Origin: Bog-473 sp963807775
GTDB lineage: Bacteria; Actinomycetota; Acidimicrobiia; Acidimicrobiales; RAAP-2
Assembly (NCBI GenBank): GCA_963807775.1
Contig: CAWECY010000003.1
Location: 124,001-188,000 of the forward strand
DNA: 64,000 nt
Reading direction: 5' to 3'
Shown here piece by piece: positions 1-8,400 of the stretch (positions are counted from its first letter, which is position 1; each line of letters opens with the position of its first letter). The notes under the pieces were generated by a model that worked only from the letters and a program-made list of their open reading frames with translations, was not told where the DNA came from and did not search any database. The translations under genes and the position numbers were made by a program.

Positions 1-746
1 CCGAGCTCGCGCAGGTCCATGACCTCGACCGGACGCCCGGCCGCCTCGAGCTGGGCCTTGAACTCCTCGAACGTCGTGCCCGGGCGCGGGCGGGCGCGGC
101 TTGACCGGGCCAGGGCGGCGGGCCGGTTGCGCTGCGCCGTCCACAGCCCGGTGTCGAGCAGGCCCGCCCGAGGGGTAGAAGACGGCGGCCCGCACGTCGG
201 TGCCGGCGGCCGATCAGCTGGTGCGCCAGGGCCTCGGTCAGGCAGGAGATGGCGGCCTTGCTCGAGGCGTAGACCGAGGCGTAGGGCACCGGCGCGATGC
301 CGCCGTCCATGCTCGAGGTGTTGACCACGACGCCGGGCTCGCCCGACTCGATCATGCGCGGGACGAAGGACAGCATGCCGTTGGCCACGCCGAAGACGTT
401 GACCGAGAAGCACCAGGCCCAGTCGTTGGCTCTCCTGCTCCCAGGGCCGGCCGCCGCCGCCCGAGGTGACGCCGGCGTTGTTGAAGAGGAGGTGGCAGGC
501 GCCCTCGTGTGGCGAAGACGTCGGCGGCCAGCGCCTCGACCGAGTCGGCCGAGGAGACGTCGGTGACGCACGCCGCGCACCTGGCCCGCGTCGGCCAGCT
601 CCTTGACCGCGACGTCGAGGACCGCGCTCCTCCACGTCGGCGATGACGACGCGCGCCCCCTCCTCGAGCAGGGCCTCGACGATGCCGCGCCCGATGCCGG
701 CGGCTCCGCCGGTGACCACGGCCACCTTGCCGTTCAGGTCGTCCAC
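1..746 (-). CDS. SDR-family oxidoreductase, 3' end outside window
   Basis: NAD(P)-dependent short-chain dehydrogenase. Reading the minus strand across indels gives the N-terminal Rossmann signature TGGAAGIGRG, an NAG motif, and the catalytic block SSMDGG followed by YASVYASSKAA (Ser and Tyr-x3-Lys). The GTG at 746 has a G-rich ribosome-binding stretch 7-8 bases upstream and begins VDDLNGKVAVVTGG; an in-frame ATG at 788 is an alternative. The reading frame changes several times (for example near 410-450 and 610-640), so no long open frame exists, although the protein is clearly recognisable. The C-terminus runs off the left edge. Substrate is unknown. It is transcribed in the same direction as the TetR gene upstream. 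Confidence 0.8.
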   Translation of the reverse strand, partial: MDDLNGKVAVVTGGAAGIGRGIVEALLEEGARVVIADVEERGPRRRGQGAGRRGPGARRASPTSPRPTRSRRWPPTSSPHEGACHLLFNNAGVTSGGGGRPWEQESQRLGLVLLGQRLRRGQRHAVLRPAHDRVGRARRRGQHLEHGRRHRAGALRLGLRLEQGRHLLPDRGPGAPADRPPAPTCGPPSSTPRAGLLDTGLWTAQRNRPAALARSSRARPRPGTTFEEFKAQLEAAGRPVEVMDLREL

Positions 747-807
747 TCCGTCGCCCCCAGTCGCTGGCCCCCGTCCGCGGCCCACCATATCCGGATCTGA
801 TGGGTCG

Positions 808-1438
808 TCAGTTCGGCGACCAGCCCAGCACACCGGCGATATGGCGTTGTGCGAAGGGCGCGCGAGTGCGGCCTCGTCTTCGAAGGGGATGCACGTCTGC
901 GGCAGCAGGGCCATGGAGAGGGTCAGTCGGGCCAGCATCTCGGCCACCTGCTCGGTGTCGCGGTCGGCCACGCCGTCGCGGTGGCCAGCCGGCGGATGAA
1001 CTCGACCAGGTAGGCGCGGCCCAGATCGAGGACCGGACCGGCGTGGACGGTGAGCAGCGGCAGGAGGACCTCGGGCTCGGTGGCCAGGAGCCGCTGCAGC
1101 AGCGCGTTGGTCCGCAGCTGGCGCATGCAGGCGACCGAGAGGGCCACGATCTGCTCCTCGGCCGGCGCCGCCGGGTCGACCTCGGCATCGACCCGCTCGA
1201 CCAGCCGCACGGCCTCCCGGAGGCCGACGGCCCAGACGACCTGGTCCTTGCCGGCGAAGCGGCGGTACAAGGTGGCCGGGCTGAGGCCGCTGCGACGGGC
1301 GATCTCGCCCATGCTGGTCCGCCGGATCCCGAAGTCCAAGAAGGCATCGAGGGCGGCGTCGAGCACCCGCGCCTGATCGGGGTCGTCGGGCACGCCTTGG
1401 TGCAGCAGCTCCACGACGGACATGGCGGGAGCCGTCAT
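808..1438 (-). CDS. TetR-family transcriptional regulator
   Basis: The N-terminal helix-turn-helix is typical of TetR: a helix ending AFLDFGIRRTSM, then GEIARRSGLSPATLYRRF, then GKDQVVWAV. The remaining ~150 residues are the variable ligand-binding domain. The start is ATG 1438 (MTAPAM) or the internal ATG 1423. ATG 1438 overlaps the TGA of the upstream DUF2236 gene as ATGA, so the two are probably translationally coupled. Indels shift the frame near 860 and 980; the natural end is GVLGWSPN at 808. It probably represses its own operon through the palindrome at 2314-2340 (inference). Confidence 0.85.
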
Positions 1439-2325
1439 GCGGCACCCCGGGCGGCGAGGCGCCGGGCCGCTCGACGCGCCTGGGCGCCCATCGGGTAGTG
1501 CACCAGCCGGTCGGGCAGCGGGGCGGTGCCGGCCCGCATCAGCACGACCGCTGCCTGCAGCCGGCGACGGTCGGCCATGGTCCAGTGCAGCCCGAGGCGC
1601 TGACGCAGAGCGGCCGGCAGCGTGCCCACGGTGACGTCGTGCAGGAAGGACCCTCCGAGCGGGCGGAGCGCGCGCCACAGACGGGCGCCGGGAAGAATCG
1701 CCCCGGCGGCGGCTCGACCCCCTTCAGCTCCAGGCTGGCCAGAACGGTGCGCACCGTCGGGTTGTCGGCCAGCGTGGTCGACACCATGTCGCGCACGTAG
1801 GCACGGAAGGCGTCCAGGTCGGGTGGCATGCGATCGGGGCGGACACCGAGTACGAGCCCGGCCTGACGCCACTCGGCGTAGAGCTGCTCGCGCTCGTCGC
1901 GGGTGAACGACGGGCCGAACCAGCGCATGCCGGCCAGGATGGTGTCGAAGTTGGACAGATGGACCCAGGCGTAGGTGTCGGGGTCCAGCGCGCTGTAGGG
2001 CTCCCCGTCGAAGCCGGTGCCCCGGATGGTGCGGTGGAGCCGGCGCAGGCGTTCGGCCTCCCTGACGCGCGGCCGGGCCGCCGAACAGCTGCACCTGCAG
2101 TGAGCGCAGGGTGCGGTCGAGCCGGCCCCAGGGATCGCGGGTGAAGTCGGAGAAGTCGCGCACCCCTGCCCCGACCACCGGATGTGCGGTCTGCAACACG
2201 AGGGCCCGTCCCGCCACCAGCAGCCCCGTGCGCGGAAAGCCCATCTGCCAAACCAGTGAGTCGGGACCTAGCGGCGCCGGTCCCGACGCCGGCGCGGTGG
2301 GTGGTTGAGAGTCTGAGAGATTCAT
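1435..2325 (-). CDS. DUF2236 (MpaB/latex-clearing-like) oxygenase family protein
   Basis: The protein starts MNLSDSQPPT and contains the family core DSLVWQMGFPRTGLLVAGRA, the conserved AHPVVGAGVRDFSDF, then DPWGRLDRT and, after a frameshift near 2065, RTIRGTGFDG and YAWVHLSNFDTI. The C-terminal part includes FGPSFTRDEREQLYAEWR. DUF2236 proteins include heme-containing rubber oxygenase Lcp and the fungal MpaB oxygenase; the substrate here is unknown. A second frameshift lies near 1660. Length (about 295 residues) fits the family. It is the first gene of a two-gene operon with the TetR regulator, and a palindrome covers its start codon. Confidence 0.8.
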   Translation of the reverse strand: MNLSDSQPPTAPASGPAPLGPDSLVWQMGFPRTGLLVAGRALVLQTAHPVVGAGVRDFSDFTRDPWGRLDRTLRSLQVQLFGGPAARQGGRTPAPAPPHHPGHRLRRGALQRAGPRHLRLGPSVQLRHHPGRHALVRPVVHPRRARAALRRVASGRARTRCPPRSHATRPGRLPCLRARHGVDHAGRQPDGAHRSGQPGAEGGRAAAGAILPGARLWRALRPLGGSFLHDVTVGTLPAALRQRLGLHWTMADRRRLQAAVVLMRAGTAPLPDRLVHYPMGAQARRAARRLAARGAA

Positions 2326-2340
2326 TGCACTATTCTCTCA
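2314..2340. promoter_or_regulatory. Palindrome over the DUF2236 start, candidate TetR operator
   Basis: TGAGAGA at 2314-2320 and TCTCTCA at 2334-2340 form a perfect 7-bp inverted repeat around a 13-base centre that contains the DUF2236 ATG (2323-2325). A partial direct copy (TTGAGAG) lies at 2305-2311. Position and symmetry fit an operator for the TetR protein encoded in the same operon; binding is inferred. Confidence 0.4.
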
Positions 2341-2452
2341 AATACCACCTCACGAGGTCAAAACCGGTCTGAGCGCCACCTGTGTAACCGACACCACGCT
2401 GTAGCGTCCTCATCCACGAGTGCACAAGTTCTTCGATATTGGAGGTCTCACC

Positions 2453-3019
2453 GTGAGGCAGCGTCGTACGTTCATGGGTTTGTCCATCGGGGTCATCGGG
2501 GTCGCGCTGACCCTCGTCCCCATGAGCGCCGCTTCGGCGCACAGCAGCCACAAGCCCAAGCACCATCACTCCAGTGGCAAGTCCAATGGCACCAAGTCCA
2601 ACAGCAAGGGATCGAACCCGAGCGCCTCCATGTGCCAGGACATCAAGAACGAGGAGAGCGGCAACTCGGCGGTCGGGGCGAACGTGGAGAAGGCCATCTC
2701 GTCGGGCAACTTCGCCACGGCCAAGCAGGCCCTGCTCAACTCCTACAATACCGATCTCAAAAGTGTCAGCACGGCACTGGCGGCGATCAAGTCGGCGCCG
2801 GCCAACGTGCAGTCCGCCTTCAAGAACCTGCTGAGCTACGTGCAGCAGATCAAGACGGACATCGAGAACACGTCGAGCCTCCAAGGCCTGATCACCAGCT
2901 TCGAGTCATTGGGCCAGAACACGCAGCTCGCCGCCGATGGCACCACCATCTCCAACTGGGCGACGTCGGTGTGCGGCAGCTCGATCCTGCCGACCACCAC
3001 GACGAGCAGCCTGCCCTAG
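2453..3019 (+). CDS. Secreted protein with His/Lys/Ser-rich N-terminus
   Basis: No family recognised. The GTG start at 2453 is preceded by a perfect GGAGGT at 2441-2446. A signal peptide is evident: VRQRRTF, then a hydrophobic stretch (MGLSIGVIGVALTLVPM) ending ASAHS. The mature protein opens with a His/Lys/Ser-rich segment (SSHKPKHHHSSG, residues ~33-45), followed by a helical domain of about 130 residues with two cysteines (MCQDIKN and SVCGSS) that may form a disulfide, and a Thr/Ser-rich tail. It is 188 aa, read without a frameshift and divergent from DUF2236. The His cluster could bind metal, but this is speculative. Confidence 0.75.
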   Translation: MRQRRTFMGLSIGVIGVALTLVPMSAASAHSSHKPKHHHSSGKSNGTKSNSKGSNPSASMCQDIKNEESGNSAVGANVEKAISSGNFATAKQALLNSYNTDLKSVSTALAAIKSAPANVQSAFKNLLSYVQQIKTDIENTSSLQGLITSFESLGQNTQLAADGTTISNWATSVCGSSILPTTTTSSLP

Positions 3020-3112
3020 CGGCAGCGCCCGGCGAGCCGGAGTCCGCTCCGTGCCAGAGAGCCACCCGAGCTCCGCGTCCAGCGGCCCGACGAGGCGGCG
3101 CCGCTGGACGAG

Positions 3113-3556
3113 ATGGCCATGGCGCGGGCATGGCTGCAGCACCTGCGCGACAGCGCCATCTTCAAGCTCGAGGGGCTCACCGCCGACCAGCTGCGCTGGA
3201 GGCCGGCCCCGACGGCCAACTCGCTGGGTGTGATCGGGGTCCATCTCGGCTACGCCGAGCGGCTGTGGCTCCGCGCCATCGTCGCCGGTGAGCCGATGGA
3301 CATGGGCTGGCGGTCCCACATGTTCGAATTACCCGATGGGTGGGGCGTCGACAAGGTGGTGGCCTTCTACCGGGGCGAGTCGGCGCTGGCCGACGCCGTG
3401 CTCGACCGCGCCACCTCCTGGGACGCACCCTCAGCCGGCCACTTCCGACCGACCACGACACGCTGGGCCGTGTTCCACCTCATCGAGGAGACGGCCCGGC
3501 ACGTCGGGCACATGGACATCACGCGGGAGCTGCTCGACGGGAGCGTGGGGCGGTGA
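3113..3556 (+). CDS. DinB/DUF664-family metal-binding four-helix protein
   Basis: DinB-like proteins are four-helix bundles with a three-His metal site, often thiol-dependent transferases or of unknown function. Seen here: KLEGLTADQLRWRP, the first ligand in GVHLGYAERLW, and the C-terminal HxxxH in RHVGHMDITREL. These are the classic positions. The open frame begins at ATG 3113. Family-like sequence (ELRVQRPDEAAPLDE) continues upstream, so the true start may be GTG 3051 with one missing base near 3068. The specific substrate is unknown. Confidence 0.75.
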   Translation: MAMARAWLQHLRDSAIFKLEGLTADQLRWRPAPTANSLGVIGVHLGYAERLWLRAIVAGEPMDMGWRSHMFELPDGWGVDKVVAFYRGESALADAVLDRATSWDAPSAGHFRPTTTRWAVFHLIEETARHVGHMDITRELLDGSVGR

Positions 3557-3785
3557 GCGTGACGGGTTCTCCATCAGTCCGACCGGGTGGCCGACGGTGC
3601 CGGTCAGGTTGGCCGTCAGCGTGGATCGGCCGGAGCGAGCCGATCCGGTGCCGACACCTACCTGAGCTCGGCTTGCCGCGATCCTGGTAGGCGCAGCGAG
3701 CGGTACCGTGAAATCAGCTTGGGCGCCCCCGCACCGGGCACGACCGGTGTCAAGGGCGGGGCGCAGGAGGTCGAGAAGAACGACC

Positions 3786-4439
3786 ATGGACGTGCAGGCT
3801 GACCAGGTGGAGCTTGGGCCCGACCCGCAGGGGACGGCTGCCGCCAACCGGCCGGGCCGCGGTCAGGGCCGCCTGTTCTCCGATTCCGTCGACACCGTCA
3901 CCTCGTTCGCCGACACTGACCAGCTGCCCGTGGTGCGCCCGGCGCGGACCCGCGGGAGTAGCGGGGCCCGCATGCTCCGGGTTGCCGTCGTCGTGGTGGC
4001 CCTGGCCGTGGTCGCCGCAGGCGCCGCGTTGGGTCTGGTCAAGGCGGGGGTGATCGGATCGAGCTCGGGCTCGGGGAGCCCGGCCAAGACGGCCTCCCAC
4101 CACCACACCGTGGCCGCGCCGCCGGCCAAGGGCCCGTTCATCATCCAGACGGCCACCGGAGTCGACACGGCCACGTACAGCGTCCCCGTGCCGGCCTACG
4201 CGGTCACCGTCACCACCACGACCGGGCGCTCGTGGGTCAGCATCGGGGCGGCGGGCCAGCATCCGGTGTTCGCCGGCATCTTGAACCCCGACTCCTCCCA
4301 GCACGAGGTCATGCTCGGGCCATCGGAGATCGACGTCGGTGCCGGGGGCACGTCGGTCACCATCACCTCAGGGAAACGCTCGACCACGTTGAAGCCGCTG
4401 GCGGCGCCGTTCACCTACCAGTTCACGACGGGCCACTGA
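3786..4439 (+). CDS. Single-pass membrane protein with RodZ-like DUF4115 domain
   Basis: 217 aa from ATG 3786. Residues 1-60 are an acidic/polar cytoplasmic segment. A transmembrane helix (LRVAVVVVALAVVAAGAALG) spans about residues 62-85 and is followed by a Ser/Gly/His linker. The exterior domain (~residues 115-217) contains AVTVTTTTGRSWVSIG, VFAGILNPDSS and GGTSVTITSGK. This resembles the C-terminal beta domain of RodZ (DUF4115), but the N-terminal HTH of RodZ is absent. A role in envelope biology is an inference. It is read without a frameshift. Confidence 0.6.
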   Translation: MDVQADQVELGPDPQGTAAANRPGRGQGRLFSDSVDTVTSFADTDQLPVVRPARTRGSSGARMLRVAVVVVALAVVAAGAALGLVKAGVIGSSSGSGSPAKTASHHHTVAAPPAKGPFIIQTATGVDTATYSVPVPAYAVTVTTTTGRSWVSIGAAGQHPVFAGILNPDSSQHEVMLGPSEIDVGAGGTSVTITSGKRSTTLKPLAAPFTYQFTTGH

Positions 4440-4532
4440 CCGGACGAGCCGCCCGGGAGCGGCGATGCGACCAGGTCCACCTCGTTCACGCCTGACCGCC
4501 ACCGCTGTCTCGCTGCGTGTCGATGGTCAGTC

Positions 4533-4562
4533 AATGTCCGGTACAACGGTTACCCGGACATT
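4533..4562. terminator. Inverted repeat between convergent genes
   Basis: AATGTCCGG (4533-4541) and CCGGACATT (4554-4562) form a perfect 9-bp stem with a 12-base loop, between two genes that converge. No T-run follows, so a bidirectional transcription end is likely but unproven. Confidence 0.45.
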
Positions 4563-4664
4563 CCTGTGACGTAGAGCGTTGTCTCTCCGCGCCCCCTCTT
4601 CGCATCCCGAGCCCGCTCGGCGACCCGGGCCACTCGAGTCGCTTCCACCGGACCCCGTTCGTTC

Positions 4665-5261
4665 CTAGGGATCCAGACTGAATGGCGGATACTCGTCGTG
4701 CAACAGCAGGAGGTACGAACTCACCCGAAGCTGCCACCGGAACACGCCAATGCAGAAAGTCTTCAGTGACGGGTTCCATTGCCCGGTGAACAGGGCGATG
4801 AACCACGAGATGATGAGACAGATTTCGTTGGCGATGTTGAGGAGCCAGAGCACGATGAACTGCGGGATGCAGAGGATGATCCGCACCAGCACGGTGACCC
4901 GGTTGCGCTCGCCACTCACAGGCGAGAAGTTCAACCCCGCCGGGTAGCCACCCGGATCGGCGAAGCCTTGCGGGATCGGCACAAAGGGTGGATACGGCTC
5001 GGCCCACTCGAAGAGGCCGGTGATCACTCGCCACTGATAGCGAATGACACCGGCGATGAACACACTCAGGCTCTCGGGTGCGGTGCCGGTGAACACGATG
5101 GAGAACCAGCACACGATGGCCGCGAGGAAGGCCACAATGCTGAGGATGTACGCCCAGATGAATTGTGGGATGAAGATCAGCCAGTTGGTCAGGACCTTGA
5201 CCGGCGGAATCTTCGCAGGCCCCTGCGGGACCTCGACAGTCAACGGATAGGTGCCCGGCAT
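4665..5261 (-). CDS. DUF4389 membrane protein
   Basis: 198 aa, read without a frameshift. It contains repeated hydrophobic segments: VKVLTNWLIFIPQFIWAYI, IVAFLAAIVCWFSIVFTG, VLVRIILCIPQFIVLWLL and CLIISWFIALFTG, with the family feature of a Phe-Thr-Gly motif following each helix pair and FRWQLRVSSYLLLLHDEYPPF at the end. This internally duplicated layout is typical of DUF4389 proteins of actinobacteria. The function is unknown. The next 204 bases (5262-5465) hold no gene that I can support. Confidence 0.8.
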   Translation of the reverse strand: MPGTYPLTVEVPQGPAKIPPVKVLTNWLIFIPQFIWAYILSIVAFLAAIVCWFSIVFTGTAPESLSVFIAGVIRYQWRVITGLFEWAEPYPPFVPIPQGFADPGGYPAGLNFSPVSGERNRVTVLVRIILCIPQFIVLWLLNIANEICLIISWFIALFTGQWNPSLKTFCIGVFRWQLRVSSYLLLLHDEYPPFSLDP

Positions 5262-5465
5262 AAGGGACTCCCTTCGTTCGCTTCCTTGCCGGCACCATAG
5301 CCCGAAGACGTCGCCGGCGACGGATCCCCCTCGCCGCTATCTCACTGACGAATGGATGTGTGACCGGTGCGTGACGCCAGCACGACAGACCGTGACTGCG
5401 CCGATCGACGCACTGGAGATCCTGAGCGGTTCGGTCAGAGTCAGGTCATTGAATGACTGCCGACA

Positions 5466-8400
5466 CTACGAGCACCCGCTGGTCGACCCGCAGCTCCCGC
5501 ACACGTAGCACGAGCCGGCCCGCTGCATGGTGTTGCCGCAGTTGTAGCAGAGCGGCGCGTCGAGCTGCTCGGCCCGGGCCATCGGCTGCGCACGCCGCCG
5601 GCCGCCGTCCGACCGCCGGCGCCACCCGACCACCGTCGGTCCCCGGCCCGAACCGCACCGCCTGCCAGCCCGTCGTCGACCAGGCCGACCGACGGCGTCG
5701 CCATCTCCTCGACGCCGGGCAGCGTCGGCTGCGTGCGCTCCTGGGTGGAGAGGATGCCGAGCTCGGTCCGCTCCTCCACCGAGAGGTAGTCGAGCGCGAG
5801 CCGGCGGAAGATGTAGTCGATCAGGCTGGTGGCGATGCGCAGCTCGGGGTCGTCGGTGATGCCCGCCGGCTCGAACTTCATGTTGGCGTACTTGCGCACG
5901 AAGGTGGCCAGCGGCACGCTGGTGCTGCAGTCCCAGGCTGAGCGAGATGGAGAAGGCGTCCATGATCCCGGCCAGGGTCGACCCCTGCTTGGAGACCTTG
6001 ATGAACACCTCGCCCGGACGGCCGTCCTCGTACTCGCCCACCGTCACGTAGCCCTCGCAGTCGGCCACCCGGAACGAGAACGTCTTCGAGTTGCGCTTGC
6101 GGGGCAGGCGCTCGCGCACCGCGCCCACCACGAGCGGCTCGAGCCGTCCGCTGCTGCTCGTGCACCAGCGCCGCCTCGAGCTCGGCGATGCGGGCCGCCA
6201 GCGCGCGGTCCTTGGCCTCGGCCTGCCGACCCGGCCGGCGCCATGTCGCCACCCTCGACTGACCGCAGCCTCTCCTTCTTGGTCGTCGACAGCGGCTGGG
6301 CCACCTTGCAGTTGTCGCGGTAGATGGCCACCGCCTTGATGCCCAGGCGCCAGGCGTCGATGTGCAGCTGCTCCACGTCCTCGACCGTGACGTCCTCGGG
6401 CATGTTGACCGTCTTGGAGATGGCGCCGCTGATGAAGGGCTGCACCGCCCCCATCATGCGGATGTGGCCCGAGTAGTGGATGGTGTTGTCGCCCATGGAG
6501 CAGGCGAACACGGCCAGGTGCTCGGGGGCCAGGTGCGGCGCGCCGACGATCGACATGTGCTCGTTGATGTAGGCCACGATGTCCTCGGCCTGCTCGGGCC
6601 CGTAGCCCAGCTTGGCCAGCGCCCGCGGCACCGTCTGGTTGACGATCGACATCGTGCCGCCGCCGACCAGCTTCTTGGTCTTGACCAGCCCGAGGTCGGG
6701 CTCGACCCCGGTGGTGTCACAGTCCATCAGCAGGCCGATCGTGTTGTGGCTGACGAACCCGTTGGCGACGTAGGTCACGTTGCTCGGGTACCGAGAGGTC
6801 GATAGGTGAACTCGTCGTCGCCCAGCTCCGCCGACTGCACGGTGTCGTAGAAGAACCCGAGCAGGTGCCCGAGCTCGGCGTCACCCGTCCGTCGAAGAGC
6901 TCGGTCGCGATGCGCCGGCTCACCCGGCCCCGGGCCTGCTCCATCAGGAGGACCCTGCGCAGCCGGTCGTTGACCGGAGCCAGGCGGTCGATGAGATCGC
7001 GCGTGAGCGGCACGTAGTCCTTCCGGGCCGTCTGGGCGACGCGACTCGGTCGGCCACATGAACGCCAGCGTTCTTGCGATCACCCATGAAGCCGATCTGC
7101 GTCGAGCCAGCGCTGCCGAGTACGAGGCATTGAGCGTGCGCAGCGTGGCCAGCGGTGACGTACCCCAGCTCGTGCCGCCGACGCGGTCCTTGACCGAGAG
7201 CGTCGCCGGGAACCCGAGGGCCAGCAGCATCGTCTGGACGTCGCGCACCAGCTGCAGCGACGTGTTCTTCAGCGTCGGGTACCCGGCGCTCGTGTCGCCG
7301 TCCGCCTCGTAGAGGCCGCGCAGGAAGGCGGCATAGACCTCACGGTCGTTGGCGTGGAGCACGGCGTTGGGAATGTGCGCCGTGTACCCCTTCCCTGTGT
7401 GCCCTTCGACTGGCGGGTGCTTGGCGAAACCGCAGGCCTCCCACCACAGGGCCAGGCGCACCGAGTCGATGCGCACTTCGGCGTAACCCTGCTTCGGCGT
7501 GACCTTGGCCGGTACGCCGAAGCACTCCTTGGACAGGCTGCTCCAAGCGCTCCACGACGTCGAAGTCCGAATCGGCGACGCAGAAGCGCAGCCCCCGGCT
7601 GTGCAAGGAACCGTCGCCCATGAAGTAGCCGACCAGCTCGGCCAGCTCCGCCGTCATCCGCCGCGGCACCTGCATGTGGTGCTCGCCCGTCCAGTACGCG
7701 TCGGCCAGAGGAGGCAGGGCCACGTGCCTGCGGCTCGCCCACCAGCGAGCCCAGTGCCATCGGGACCAGCTCACCCGGCTTGACGTCACCGAAGCGGCGC
7801 CACACCCACTCACCCGACTCTGGCTCGACCACCTTGATCCGGTGCGTCGCCGTACCCCTGCACACGGTGTCCCCGTGCGGTCTCCACGGTCACGACGGCC
7901 TCGGACCCGTTGACGTAGAACTTCGTGGCCTGCTGCGGGCCCGTCGTCGGTGGCGACCTCGGTCTCGAGATCCTGCCATTGCGCTCCGTCCGGATCGCCC
8001 AGCGAGCCCAGGCGCACCAGGCCACGGCTGGTCGACACGAGCGTTCCGCCGACGAGGCAGCCCGTCGGCGCCAGCACCGACGCCTGCGAGTTGCGCACGC
8101 CGTAGACCTCGGCCAGCTCGACCGCCTGGTCCCACGACTCCTGCGCCGCCGAGAGCAGCTCGGGCGGCACGACGTCCTCGTCGATGCGGGCCGCCTCGGC
8201 CTGGTGCATGCGCAGCACGTTGAGCATCGGCTCGGCGTTCTCGTGGTAGCCGGCGAACGGCCCCATGCGCGCCGCGGTGCGGGCCGACGTGGCGTAGGCG
8301 TGCCCGGTCAGCAGCGCCGTGATGGCGGCCGCCCAGGCCCGCCCGGCGTCGGAGTCGTAGGGCAGGCCCTGGGCCATCAGCAGCGCGCCCAGGTTGGCGT

